64,000 nt of DNA from Scolecobasidium constrictum UM 578 (lineage: Eukaryota; Ascomycota; Dothideomycetes; Venturiales; Sympoventuriaceae). The translations under genes and the position numbers were made by a program. The stretch spans positions 245,861 to 309,860 of the forward strand of contig AZYM01000091.1 of assembly GCA_000611715.1 (NCBI GenBank), in the 5' to 3' direction. Below the pieces are notes generated by a model. It was not told the origin of the DNA, made no database searches, and saw only the letters and a list, made by a program, of their open reading frames with translations. This document shows, in pieces, positions 44,130 to 56,160 of the stretch (position 1 is the stretch's first letter; each line of letters opens with the position of its first letter).

Positions 44130-47100
44130 TCACTTGGGCCTTTCCCTCAGGCATTTCGCAGCCTCAAGGGCCGCAATCCAAACAGCTTCCTCCTTAGTGA
44201 GACAATCCTTCGCAACAGCAATCTCAGACACCCACCGTCACCACACAACTGTACCGCTTCTCTGTCGTGTCGTCCGACGTTTTAAGCACGACCTCTTCCT
44301 TGTATGAGACAGTCTCTGTACCAGCAAGTTGCCCTAAAACGGACTTTGGATGCTGCACATCCACCCCGTCTGCCAGAACTCGCTTGAGGTAAGTGACGAA
44401 CCCAATTCTCACTAGGAATGCCTCGCAAGCAGCAAAATCGCCCTCCGAATCCAAAAAGATTGCACCAATGATGGATTCGATCAAGTCGGAGTAGAACTTG
44501 TCAAGTCGCAGACGCGACAGCGGAACCCAAGGAAATGCTGTGCCGGCAACCAGGGCATGATGTACCGATTCCCGCAGATTTGCATAACGTGTCTGGCAAG
44601 CCTCTTGCGGGTTCTTGATGTCCCTGTTGGTATGACGCATCAACTGCCACAGGCTGATTGTGCGCGGGACGTACTTGCGTTCAAAACATCCGGAAGCAGT
44701 TTCTTCCATGCGCTCGACGACCGATGATTGTCTGCCGTAGTCGAGACACAGAAAGCCAAGGAAGTGGGCGTTCACCAGCGCAGCTTTGATGAGTGTCAGA
44801 GTCCCCGGCGAGAGTGTGGTAGCGTTTTCAGAGGAGGCGAGCCAACGGACAACGAGCATGTCTAGGACAGCATCCCCGAGGAACTCGAGCCTTTGATACG
44901 ATTCAACCTTTGTGTCGTGGTCGTAGGACGGGTGAGTCAAGGACTCAAGAAGCAGAGTTTTCGAGTCGAACTCATAGCCGATGATGGTCTCAGCATTGGC
45001 TGTTCTATCTGTGCCAATCGTGATAGGCTTTGATCGCTTGGGCCAAATGACGAAGACGGGGATGTCCGGAGGGAATATGTGCACGCATCTCTTTGCGAGG
45101 TCAAGACCGCCGTCGAAGTATGCTGCGCCAATGAGTGCCTCCACCACATCGGCGAGTACTTTTCTTGACATTTCTCGCGGTTGATCTGATTTTCCGAGGA
45201 GTTCGGAAATCAACGGAGGAGTCCATTTTTTACGTTTGAATCCGTCTGCCATCACGAAAATATCCAGTCCTTGTTTCAGAGCGGCGTTCGCCAAGTGCTG
45301 ATTCGAGACCAGACAGGCCCTGCGTTTTGTCAGCAATCCTTCATGCCAGCTCCCATTGGCGCAAAATAGCGCGTGGGAGACCAGGAACTTGAGCACTGCA
45401 TCGCCAAAGAACTCATAGCGTTGATAGTCGGTCCTCAAGCCCGCAGAAGGTACGCTGATAGCTGTGATAACGTGCTGGATGTCCTTGATCGACAGATCCG
45501 TTAGGACGGTGGATCTCAAGGTTTCTGCTAGCATAACAGATTTGACGTGCCGCAGGATGGTTTGCATGAAGAGACCAAATCTTACGTGTGCCGACGGTAG
45601 CTGATCAATGGTAACATCGTGAATCGGGAAGGTTCGGAGTGCTGAGGGAGTGTCGTCTCCGCTGGAGAATGGTTGTCTTTTACGTGGAAGATTTGCTGAG
45701 GTGACAAAATTTCGTCTCTTGGTCAGAGGAAAACAACGGACGTCCACATGGCCCGGATGTTCTGAAGTGGAACGACACCAGCTGTGGAATTGATGGGGTA
45801 CTCCATTCAGAGAGAACGGCCTGACGAGGCCGCTCGGCTTAACATTGGCGGCGTACTGGCCGTCGGCTTTGTTCCTCCCCTTGTCCGCTTCGAACCATGT
45901 CGATAATTGATCCTCCTCAACTTGTGGACTGAACAGCGCGACGAAGTCGGTTCTCTCGTCATTGGCGTGGTCCGAATTTGACGATCTCGTTAACAGATGT
46001 GTGATACTGCGCAACCTCTCAACACTGTCCAGTTTACTGAAGTGTACCTTGCTCGATGCGCCAAAGTGAAGCCGGAACCTAGTCTCTTCGTCCCACCATA
46101 GTATGATAGGTATAATAGCTGGTAATGGTCTGGGTGTTGTAATGACCATGCGTGGGTCCTCCACTGTTGCATCACCTTCGCATTTGACAACAATTTGTGT
46201 CTGATGAAGGTCGTGGTGGGACCAAAGGCTTGCCATCTGTTTCCAAGGATCGAGTTCACCTCCGACCTCAACTGTTGAACTCATCTCTTGATCATACTGA
46301 TCATCCTCTCCCCATGACTGTGATAACGGGAGAAGATGGTCATTCAGCAACCCAGCTTCATGTAAAGCTTTGTAGGCCTGAAACGAGGCGCTGCACAACG
46401 CTCGGTACGCCACTGCCGAATGCTTCTCGCAGCCCTCAGGCTGGGTTTCAAAGAGCTTGGAAGAGTCACTGTCGCAGACACCATCTTGGTGAGGGCGTTT
46501 TCTGTGTACGAGATCACGGGTCTGAGGTCAATGTACTGTTCATGGGTTAGGCAAGCGCAAAAGTGGTGGATATGTGACACGGCTGCATCTGGGGTTATGC
46601 AAGCACTATGATAAAGAGTTAGTCATCTGGGCATGTACAGCATATGTGGAAGCAATCACCCTGTGGACTCGACGACAAGAGTACCGGGTACTACTTCATC
46701 GTCACCATCTTCGATAGCTTTCAGATTCGCTATCCCTCTTTGCTCGGCCTGGTATGTTCTTATGAGAGTGTCTTCCAAATTCCGCCAAGATTGGAGTTTA
46801 TCACCAGCTTCGCCAAGAGGAAACATGATCGCGAAATGGGACTTCTCTTGTCGAGCACGGCCTCGACGCTGAATGAAAGACTTGACATTGGGAGGAGGGT
46901 CGAAACAGAGGACCAGATTGCAAGCGGTGACATCTATACCTTCTTCGAGGACGTCTGTAGCTATGATGAGATTCCGCTTACGAGCTCGAAACTCCGCCAG
47001 TGTCTCCCGTTGTGCCTTGAGATCGAGAAGTTCGGCCATACTGTACTTCCGAGCGGCATTGTTGGACATGCCAACAAAGGTTGCGCATTTGAAGCGTCCT

Positions 47101-48640
47101 TGGACCTCCGGATGTACGGATAAAAGCTTGCACAGAACACTAACAGTTGCCCTTTGGCGAACGAATAGAAGTCCAGAACAGTTCTCAGCATCTTGAGAAC
47201 CGATAAAGGATAGCAAACGTTTGACTTTGTCTGATACAGTAAAGGGCCCCTCCATGTACTGGGACTGCCGAAGGCGGTTTAGTTGTCCTCTGTCCAACAT
47301 TCGCAAGAGGGAATTCTGATCGGGGTTCGCTACCGTGATAAAGCCACCGGCGTCTTTGTCCTCACGGTTGGCCAAGACAGATATTGACTCAAGAATGAAG
47401 TAGTTGGAAGCCCATGGTCCTAGCTCTTCGTAGACGTGAATCGCTTTGTTACAGAATTTCTGAAGCTGCGTTTCCAGCGAGGTACCTTTAGGTTTCTTTG
47501 GTAGCATGTGAAGCAACTGTCCAGGCTGCGGTAGAACAGGTCCGTACTGAATCTTCATTGATGTGCAGAGCCGCTGCAAGCAGGAAAGAGCGAGACTTGT
47601 TTCCTTGTTGTCGTCTGGAGCGCATGGGACGTAGTCAAGTCTGTGCATTGTAGGTCGATGGACGTGTCGGAACAGCTCTTGGCGATTGATCCGTGGCGTG
47701 ATGCTGATGGAGTCAAGATTCGTCTCGATACGCCTGGAATTTGGATCAGTCGGACTACAATACAATGTGTTCATATTGAAGACACGGACGCGAGTTCTGA
47801 TATCTTTGATCTTGCAATTGGACTAGCCGATAAACCCAATATGTGAGGCACCATGCCTGCTCCCAGCTTCTCTTTGAGCGGATGATAGAAGACTTGCATG
47901 ATCTTGTTGGCTGGATGGTCTCGGGAGCAGTGATGAGCTTTGTTCTCCCCGACAGGAGAAGTGGCATTAGTGAAGGAGAACAGGTGCATTGCAGAGCTTG
48001 GTGGAAGGATTAATAACATACCCTCGTCGAATATCAGAAGAGCGATATTCTCCATCCTCACGAAGCCATGCCTCAACGCATCTGCGAGTACCGCGTGTGT
48101 CGAAATCACGATCTGGATACCGTCCAATATATCATTGCAAATCCGGGGCTCTTTCCACCGATCCACACCATCTGAACCGACAAGAAGTCTTGTTCGTACA
48201 GCTGGCAGGTAGGATCTGATGCACCCGTGTTGCTGCGCACAGAGGTCCACTGTCGGCGCAAGGAACCACACGCGCTGCAACGCTCTTTAGCGGATAGTGT
48301 GTGCTGTTCAGGTGAGCGTGCTACCTTTCCCGGCGGGCATCGAACAATTTCCGCGGTAATCCTTAGCAATTCCCTAAGCGACAGAATACTCAGTCGATGA
48401 GACTACAGTAGGCAAAGTGACAAGCTAACACGTGAGTCTTGCCGTTTCCAGTGTCCATCTGCACGTCGTTAGGAGGGGACGCTATTTGAAGGTATTCATG
48501 ATGGCTGTTTATAATCATACAGCAACAATAACATTCTCCTGCATGCTACGCTCAAACATCTCAAGCTGATAGCCACGTGGTCGGATCGATCTGGGAGGGC
48601 CCAATGGCACAAGGTTATGGCTGGTGATGACTGAAGCCAT
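44130..48640 (-). pseudogene. Dicer-like ribonuclease (DCL2 type) with two frameshifts
   Basis: Cuts long dsRNA into small RNAs for RNA silencing. From 48640 (MASVITSHNL) several short introns join the helicase: MDTGNGKTHV (P-loop), RVWFLAPTVDL, LIFDEAHHC (DEAH-type; intron after DE), GLSASP, RNLIIATDVLEEGIDV and QRRGRARQ. The Dicer dimerisation domain (HIHHFCACL) follows, then RNase IIIa (YEFFGDAVLKFLVS; ADVVEALIGAAYFDGG) and RNase IIIb (RLEFLGDAVLDMLVV; SDLIESIIGAIFLDS), with catalytic Glu and Asp kept, and a C-terminal dsRNA-binding end (IAVAKDCLTKEEAVWIAALE). No PAZ is evident, as in fungal DCL2. One base is missing near 46398 (TERCA then SASFQAYKAL) and one phase change lies near 44230, before the last 35 residues. 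Either the gene is freshly dead or these are assembly errors. Confidence 0.88.
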
Positions 48641-48699
48641 GTTCCCGCAAAGTAGAAGATGCGTTAGAAGACAAAATTGGGCGCTGAAGTGTCCTTGGT

Positions 48700-48760
48700 C
48701 TGTGTAAAACAGAAGAAACAGAAGAAGAAGAAGAAGAAGAAGTTGAAGTTCCCGCGACCA
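48700..48760. repeat. GAA-type microsatellite upstream of Dicer
   Basis: About 30 bp of (aga)n within 48715-48748, in the leader or promoter region of the Dicer-like gene (it lies 5' of its start codon). Replication slippage here could alter spacing. Confidence 0.7.
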
Positions 48761-48829
48761 TCGTAGCAATAAGACCTCCTTGACCGAGAACATCGCCTTG
48801 CTTCACCTGGTAGCTCATGGCCCAATAGG

Positions 48830-49675
48830 ATGCCTTCGTCACCGTCAATGCTGCATGCCGCACCCAGAGGATCTACTGCAGCCGCTCAAAGCGTCGTTGC
48901 CATTCTTCATGCTACCTCTTGGTTCAAATGTCTTCAGACATGTTTTATGCTCGCAGAACAGATCGAAAAGCGACTGCAGTCCCTCAAGTCCAACTGGCGT
49001 GAAACAAATTGCATGGAACTCCTTTTGACTCTGGCATCGCGGCTCTACGAGCTGACCAATGGTCTTATGCGTAGCGCAGCGCTAGACATTGTAGCTGTCG
49101 CTCGCCACATCACTTTGGGGTGGGTTTCACGCCTTAGGGACGAGGTTAGAAAGGCAGAAGATGCCCCGACGGCGATGAGGCTGGCGAGCTATGGGTTCTG
49201 GGCAGCATTACTTTGTCGAAGGACATTCACCATCTCCAATATCGGAGACACCATAGATGCAGCGAACTTGAGTACGTTTATTCAGAGTTCCATAGCGCTT
49301 CAGGAAAACCTCATCACGAACCCATCACAGCTGTCCCCCACCGTGACAAGCATGCTCATGAGGGATATTCGAATGGTCTACCGCATTCAGTCTGTGATTC
49401 AACACTCAATCATGATACACACGGCAAGTTTTGAAGATGCTATCCGGAAATGTTGGTCGGAGTCCAAAAGCTCAAGTGCGCGAACTTTCTCTTCCTGGGT
49501 ATTCCTCTCCAGTCCCCAAGAAACGGCGGTGCCACATATGCACCCATCGAAGCAAAGCCTTCCAACGGCCGAAAGAGCGGTAGCCCTCCAAGATTTCGGA
49601 CTCTACGAGCAGCCATCCAGCTTGGCACAGGGACAGTCGCTATCAAAGTACAAAAGAACCACATCACAATCTTGA
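48830..49675 (+). pseudogene. Fragment of a giant DUF6606/DUF3638-type protein
   Basis: Reads ETNCMELLLTLASRLYELT, then RSAALDIVAVARHITLGWV, LCRRTFTI, and FIQSSIALQENL. This matches an internal stretch of very large (about 3000-residue) fungal proteins annotated DUF6606/DUF3638/DUF3645, often called ubiquitin-hydrolase-like. Only about 280 residues are present, with no conserved catalytic part, and the C-terminal sequence degenerates. It begins immediately upstream of the Dicer start on the other strand. Called a truncated relic; a short expressed protein cannot be excluded. Confidence 0.55.
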
Positions 49676-49993
49676 TGATTGAAGTCAACGCATGCCATAG
49701 AGGCATTGCCTGGCTAGCGCGCTGGTGCCTTGTCTGGCACTTATTGTTCGTTGTAGCCTCATGCATTAAATTTGATCTTGATTAAGAGCCACTAGGTACA
49801 CGTAGATATTCCTCATCTCTACTTCAAGCCTTGCGCATGACCACCAGGAAGTAGTATATTGCAAAGACTCCGCGCGTGAAACAGCTGCTGTCATCCCGAG
49901 TCTTCAAGAGGCCTCGGTATCACAGTCAGAGGAATTGCTATATAATACCGTCGCGCAACCATCGACCATGCCATTTCTGACGACATAGTCGCG

Positions 49994-51295
49994 CTACCTC
50001 AGTTCCTCGATGCCAACGACTGCGACAGACAAATTATCGATGACGTCAGTGATCTGGAATATCGTTAGTCCAATCTCATAATATGTTGCAATGCAAGGAT
50101 CACAGTCACAAACCCTCGGTACCCCTCCAGCATTAACAAGCCGTTCAATCTGCTGTAGTGCAACCATCGATCTCTGAAGAGGGTGCCCAGAAGGTGGATG
50201 TGACATGGGGATGGACAGCTGCTCAAGGCCAAGAGTACACAAGGCTTCAACCAGGTGTGGGCTCTCTTCAGGGCGCCAACGCTCATGAGGGATTAGGTCT
50301 AAATACTTCAGCCCTGAACACAATGCGCACAACTGCGAGATCGAATCGGATAAAGGCGGTGGCCAAGTTCTGTTGTATCCGCTGCGGAGCCTACCATCCA
50401 GGTCTTTCTGTGCGGATGATATGACATTGTGCCAGCACATGCCCACACTGATGCTCTTAATGCAGCGTAGACGGGCATGTGGTGTATTCTCCAGAAACAA
50501 ATGAAGCTGGTAACAATCTTGGAGATGAAAATGGTGTATGTGGAAGAAAATGGAAGCTGCTTCGCTACCTATCGCTCGTGACGTTAAGAATAACCCGAAG
50601 GCATAGTTCTGGACCTTGATCCTTCGTGACGTTGCACGACTCGGATTGAGATATTGTGCTCGTGACTGAGTTATATACGAGAATCGAGGACAGGAATTGG
50701 CATGATTCGTTGGATTAAAATCGTTGTCGTATCGTAGCGCATATATTGAGGACTTGCGTCTTACATAACGAGGCAGATACGTCTCGTCATGCAATGCATG
50801 TCGGTAAATCTGTTCTCGAAGCTCCAAGGGAAGATTCAGAAGATTGGGATATCCTTGCTTCGATTTGGTCTCTGTCTCTGCAGGTAAAGCCAGAAGTTTG
50901 AACAAAAGATTCATTGGCTGGATGGCTGAAGCAGAGACTCTGCTGAGTACTATCGAATCCAAGCGACTAACGATGTGAAGTAGCTGACATGCTATGGAAA
51001 AAAGACCATGTAGCACATCTCGCTCGTAGGCTTGTCTTTCCATAGAGTAGAGAAGAAGGGCAAAGATTGGGTGTTGCTCGGTCGTCCGACGTAGCAGATC
51101 TTGCATTGTAGGATCCAGAGGCTTCTTAATGTCTTCTGGCGTGCAAGTACAGTGTTTTGTGATGATAGTGCAAAAAGGAGGAGGGGTTGGCTGCCAATAT
51201 AGACAGTTTTTGAAGCATTTTGCAGCCGGTCGTTCGTGTTGACGTGCTTTTCGGCGAATTATGCATCCTGCAGCAAAGAAGTCGCTGTCATGCAT
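49994..51295 (-). CDS. F-box-like (DUF7730-type) protein
   Basis: A 433-residue single-exon protein. The motif LLNLPLELREQIYRHAL at about residues 151-167 is the F-box-like start of fungal DUF7730 proteins, followed by QNYAFGLFLTSRAIGSEAASIF and a leucine-rich-like region (LCSGLKYLDLIP, LGLEQLSIPM). F-box proteins tether substrates to SCF ubiquitin ligases; substrate unknown. The N-terminal 140 residues contain Cys/His-rich segments without a known fold; a later start such as MQDLLRRTTEQHP or MNLLFKLLALPAE is possible. No frame breaks. Confidence 0.72.
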   Translation of the reverse strand: MHDSDFFAAGCIIRRKARQHERPAAKCFKNCLYWQPTPPPFCTIITKHCTCTPEDIKKPLDPTMQDLLRRTTEQHPIFALLLYSMERQAYERDVLHGLFSIACQLLHIVSRLDSIVLSRVSASAIQPMNLLFKLLALPAETETKSKQGYPNLLNLPLELREQIYRHALHDETYLPRYVRRKSSIYALRYDNDFNPTNHANSCPRFSYITQSRAQYLNPSRATSRRIKVQNYAFGLFLTSRAIGSEAASIFFHIHHFHLQDCYQLHLFLENTPHARLRCIKSISVGMCWHNVISSAQKDLDGRLRSGYNRTWPPPLSDSISQLCALCSGLKYLDLIPHERWRPEESPHLVEALCTLGLEQLSIPMSHPPSGHPLQRSMVALQQIERLVNAGGVPRVCDCDPCIATYYEIGLTIFQITDVIDNLSVAVVGIEELR

Positions 51296-51474
51296 TTACC
51301 GAGCCTCGCTGAAATCTGGACGATGAGTCCGTTTTAAGCCATTCTGCTTTATCAAATAGTGATACAGATAGACGTCCCCATTGTTTCGTCCAGTACGCCG
51401 TACGGAGACCGATGACGGTGCGGTTGTGTCTATTATCGCGTTCGGCTTCGGGATGGTTGTTGTCTGTAAATGCA

Positions 51475-51745
51475 GCGACTCCCTAAAGCGGAAGCACAGG
51501 TCATGGGGCTCACGGAGCTCACGGGGAAATTGACCAGGTTCGGGTGGTCACCACTCTGGTCATGGAGGCCGCCGAGGCCACGGGGAATTCGACCAGTCCA
51601 CGGGAAATTTAATCAGGTTCGGGATGGCTATCACCCGGGTCATGGAGGCTGTCGAGTCACCGAGACCACGGAAAATCCATCTAGGGCCGAGGTCGCCACT
51701 GAGGCCAAGTAGATGAAGGAGCCCACGGTAAATTCAATCAAGGTT
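51475..51745 (+). repeat. Minisatellite family, copy 1
   Basis: Degenerate tandem repeat of GC-rich units such as ggggaaattgaccaggttcg, ggtggtcaccactctggtca and catggaggccgccgaggcca, spaced about 60-70 bp. The same family occurs at 55115-55265, 58210-58985 and, inverted, 63680-63960. It lies directly before the truncated start of the ZNFX1-like helicase. Confidence 0.8.
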
Positions 51746-51779
51746 CGGAATTTTATGACAATCCTCCTGCCCTCTTCTT

Positions 51780-54700
51780 GGCTGCTGCCTCATCCACAGC
51801 GCGACATGAAGAACATTTCGCCGCTATCTTAGTCTCAAATCATACTACTGGTGCTGCTGGGTTTGAAAACTATATGATCTTGGGCACAACGGAAGCAGTT
51901 CACGCTATTTTTACAGTGCGCGGAGCCAATTTGAACGCCTTTCAGTGGGCGAGGGCGGAAGACCCTCGATGCCTGTTGCTCAGCTCAATGTACAACGGCG
52001 AATGCGCCCAGCCATCTCTGCCCTGATCCGAGAAACAATCTACGAGAAACTGACCGACCATCCCGCCACAGAACACTTGCCTGACGTCGTTGGTATGCGC
52101 AAGAATGTTTCTGGCTTGAACACGATACCATGGAGAACGAAGAGCATGCTGAAAGTCACTACAAAAGATCAAAGTCCAACGACTGGGAAGTTGGAATGGT
52201 GCATGCACTAGTTCGTCATGTAGTCCGCCAAGGCGTCTACGCAAGCAACGATCTCGCTGTCTTGAACCCCTACACTGGACAATGCGCAATGATTTCGAGG
52301 TCGTACTCAGCGAGCGTGATCATGACGCTTTGAGTAAGGACGGGTTTACTGTCCAAATTTCTTCTGAGGAGCAAGTTGCGTTAGAACAGGACAACAAAAG
52401 AAGGCCTTTAGAGAAGAAGAAGTTGAGCGATCTTCTACGCGTGGCCACAATCGATAACTTCCAGGGCGAAGAGGCGAAAATCATCATCGTTTCCTTGGTG
52501 CGAAGCAACAAGAATCAGAAAGTCAGATTTCTGAAAACTACGAACTGCATCAACGTTCTCCTAAGCCGTACTCAGCATGGCATGTATCTCATCGTCAACA
52601 GCGGCACTTACTCGAACATTCCAATGTGGCAAAAGGTCATCAACATGCTGCTCGTCACGGACTCTCTTGGGCCTTATTTAGATCTCTGCTGCCCACGGCA
52701 CAGGCACACAGTAATTCAAAGTGCAACATCCGGACGACCTTGCAAAGTTCAGCCCTGAATGAGGCTGCCGGGAATCCTGTATGGATCGCCTTCCGGATTG
52801 CGGACATCGATGCCAGGCGAGATGTCATTCGAAAGTTATGCATGAGGTTTTCAGATGTGAACAGCCCTGCCAACGACAACATCAACCATGCAATCATCCT
52901 TGTCAAAAGTTAACCTGTGGTGAGGCTTGCGGAAAATGCATGGTCGCGCTTAACGGTATTCGACTCCCATGCGGTCACTTAAAGGACAATGTCTCTTGCT
53001 ACTTGACGGAAAGCCTTGACACCATTAAATGCGATGTTCTCGTGGAAAAGACCATTGCCGACTGTGGCCATACAATTCAAGTTCCCTGCGCTGAGGATGT
53101 GAATGCAAACACATACAAGTGCCCTGACCCTTGCGCAGCGAGTTTACCTTGTGGTCATCCTTGTTCAGGCTCGTGTGGTCGTTGCAATACCAAAGACCTT
53201 GACGGAACATCAACACTGAAGCATTCCAGATGCAATAGAACTTGCGGCAGATCTCGTGGAACGTGCAATCATACTTTTCCTAAACGATACCATAACGGTT
53301 CAGATTGTGGCCTGTGCATGGTCAAATGTGAGGTAAGGATCTTGAATTCACCCCATGTACACTTCGTCTTGACAATAAATAGGTGGCGTGCAAACACTCC
53401 CGATGCACTCTTATGTGCCACGAAGCATGTGCGCCGTGTATTGAGCGCTGCACATGGTCTTGTTCGCACGAAGGACAGTGCACGAAACCCTGTTCGGCGC
53501 CGTGTGACCGTCTTCCATGCAACAAGCGCTGCAGTAGGCAACTTCCTTGCGGACACCAATGTACGGGTCTGTGCGGAGAGGATTGTCTTCCTGATTTTTG
53601 CAAAGAGTGTAGGATGAAACTCGATGCCCAAGTTGATATGATCGAATTGAAGGAGTATAAAGAGATTGATCCAAACGAGACTCCAGTGATTGCTCTTGCT
53701 TGCGGGCATTTTTTCACTGCCGAGACTCTGGACGGTATGTTACGTGGATTTTAAATGCAATTTCTTTATTGCTCGGCCTCTTTCTATACTATCTATGGAT
53801 CACCATCGACTAATCGTGGATGCTAGGGATGATTGGGCTAAGTGGAGTACACCGAATCGACCCTGGAAGTGGAAAAATTTTGGGCCTTAAAGAGTTCTCT
53901 TCCAAGTTGGCACCAGCTATCCCAAAGTGTCCGCACTGTCAATACCCCATCCGCCAGGACACAACACACAGGTACAATCGTCTTATGAACCGCGCCGTAA
54001 TGGATGAGATGTCCAGACGATTCATTCTCACAGGACAGTCAGACCTGCAAGATATCGGAGAAAGACTGACTAGAGTAGAAACTGAATTGGATGGGTCCCG
54101 CTCAGATGTCATCCGACCCGGCATCATTTCAATGTTCTCAGTCACACACGATAGAGTTATCACGGACGTCAACCGGAAACTTCAAGCTCGGTATAAGGCA
54201 TCCGCACAACTCCGAAAGCCATCAGCCTGCGCACAGACTTCATGAGGCCATAGCGAACTCTATGTTGCGAGATGCACCCCTTGAGACTCCGTTAGCAGCA
54301 CTCAGGGCTGACAACACAACGCCAACTAGCGAACGCGATCAACGTATCACATCCGGGGCAAAAATTATGTTAATCAAGATGGATTCCATGGTTATGGAAG
54401 ATAAATTTCGTGTCCTCTCAGCTGCCGAAGCGGAATACGGGGATTCAGCCAATGCTCTAACATTCCCTGGAGGGTCTCCTATAGTCTTGACCAAGGCCTT
54501 CCTACAATTCTGTCAGGAATTCATTGTCCATTGTCGCTCGAACGCCCTACCAAGACTTGCTGTTGAAGCATCACTCTGTTACGCGCGCATTGCTCGTCTG
54601 TTCGAGACCTCCGGACTCTCTAAGGAGGACAGGAAGGTAGCTGCGCAATGCCATGAGGATGCCAAGTCCCTGCTTGATGGGGCGATAAAGTTATGCGAGC

Positions 54701-55066
54701 AAGGATTTCGCGACGCAGATGCTATGTTACAAGCCATCAACGACGCCCTCAGACTCCTACATAAGGGTTGGTATGAAGCAGTTTCAGCCGAAGAAGTCGA
54801 ATCGGTCAAGAAAGCGATGGTTAGCGGATCCAAAGGCATCGCCACTCATTCAGGCCATTGGTACAATTGTGTCAATGGGCATCCGGTACGTTGTTTATCT
54901 GCCCGTTTTGGTGTCATAGAAGCCCAATAACAATTGATAGTTTGCCATTGGAGAGTGTGGTATGCCTATGGAGCTTGCCCGGTGTCCGGAATGTGGGGCA
55001 AGGATCGGCGGACAGCAGCATGTAGCTGTGCAGGGCGTCACACGTGCGGAGGATATGGAACGCTAA
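51780..55066 (+). pseudogene. ZNFX1/NFX1-type helicase and zinc-finger protein, 5'-truncated and frameshifted
   Basis: Family members (human ZNFX1, fission yeast Hrr1) are SF1 helicases with NFX1-type zinc fingers acting in RNA silencing or antiviral RNA sensing. Readable in order: RSQFERLSVGEGG and LNVQRRMRPAISALIR (late helicase core), VRQGVYASNDLAVLNPYTGQ, RNDFEVVLSERD, VATIDNFQGEEAKIIIVSL and NVLLSRTQHGMYLIV (motifs V and VI), then many Cys/His fingers (CGHPCSGSCGRC, CGHQCTGLCGEDC), and a C-terminal RZ-type finger (HWYNCVNGHP, intron, IGECGMPMELARCPECGA). The frame changes at about 52120 and 52280, the latter with lost residues. The first roughly 1000 residues, including the P-loop, are missing; the minisatellite at 51475 occupies that place. 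Certainly a relic. Confidence 0.85.
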
Positions 55067-55114
55067 GGCTGCGGTTGAAGTGAATGTGCACACCACATAG
55101 ACTAAACAAGGTCG

Positions 55115-55265
55115 AGAAGAAGGACACCGGGGAAGTCAATCAAGACTGCGGAGGCCACCACGAAAGCCACTGCTGAGGTCACGGTGGTCATCACGAAGAC
55201 TGCCGAGGAAGATCGTGGAGCTCACAGAGCTCACGGTGAATTCAACGACGTTCAAGGAGGCTCAT
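55115..55265 (+). repeat. Minisatellite family, copy 2
   Basis: About two units, with gaggccaccacgaaagccac, gaggtcacggtggtcatcac and gagctcacggtgaattcaac. It begins some 50 bp after the stop of the ZNFX1-like relic, so this relic has a copy of the repeat on each side. Confidence 0.72.
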
Positions 55266-55439
55266 ACGGTTTGTGTTCGGCATCGTGTCAGCATGAGTAC
55301 TGTGATAGGCCTGCATATGGAATGAGGAGTTTAAATCTCTTCAAGATCTTCCCGCCAGATAGCGTAAAGGGTCACGAGATTGGTTGGTTGGGTCATAGCT
55401 AGGGCGTACAATCCGAGAAGAACATCCATGTGCATTGTG

Positions 55440-55545
55440 TGGCGCCTCCCCAACTGTCGCTGGTCTGATTCTGGACACCCTCGTTGGTCTGATTCTGGGG
55501 CCCCTCTGGGTCTGGGCACCCCTCTGGCAGACGTATCGACTATGA
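55440..55545. repeat. Short ggtctgattctgg repeats
   Basis: Two copies of ggtctgattctgg (near 55463 and 55486) followed by related ctgggtctgggcacccctct. The same phrase occurs near 11589-11620. Confidence 0.6.
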
Positions 55546-55649
55546 GTTTCCTAGGTTCAACTTGCCTTTTCCAACCTGAACGTTCATACAAGTTGTTCAT
55601 CAGCTACTCGAAACACTGATACCCAATCTCGATATCGCCCATTAACATA

Positions 55650-55844
55650 ATGGCTATCATCTCGAAATCCAAAGGAAAGAAGCGCACACCAGTCCATCCC
55701 ATTGTCGGGATTGTTTTGATCAGCCTCGTCCTCTTGATTCTCCTCTGTTTCTTGATACTGACAATCAGAGAACAAATGGCAAAGAAGGCACAGGACAATA
55801 CGGCCACAACAGACGGTCTTGCTCAGCCTACAACCCGAGAGTAG
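55650..55844 (+). CDS. Small single-pass membrane protein
   Basis: A 64-residue protein. A basic N terminus (MAIISKSKGKKRTPVH) is followed by one strong transmembrane helix (IVGIVLISLVLLILLCFLIL) and a polar tail ending QPTTRE. The basic-inside rule suggests a cytoplasmic N terminus. No family recognised. The coding look is supported by the clean positively charged flank and the hydrophobic core; still, a chance open frame is possible at this length. Confidence 0.5.
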   Translation: MAIISKSKGKKRTPVHPIVGIVLISLVLLILLCFLILTIREQMAKKAQDNTATTDGLAQPTTRE

Positions 55845-56160
55845 TTAATGACAGCTAGAAAAGCTTCGGTCTAACTTAGCAGTAACGCTGATAGGTCAGC
55901 CTGTATCTCTTGTTGCCGATGCAAATGGTTATGAGCAACAGGATAGCCGCCGTCACGAATGAATCACTCTCAAAGTGGTGGCTGGTTGTTCAGGCACATT
56001 CTGTTTTGTGTTCTGGTGTTATTCTGAGGGGACGACAAGCGGGCCCATCTCTGTCTGGTTGGGTGGGTCCAGTTTCGGACCTCTCGAGCCTATGCTCGAG
56101 AGGATTATAAAGAATCGTAACAGCATAGTGTGCTCTCTGAATAGTCATACCCTTACAGAA

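Noticed and set aside
55604..55807. Minus-strand frame opposite the small membrane protein
   Set aside because: Antisense to a frame with a clearer membrane-protein pattern; two overlapping short genes are unlikely.
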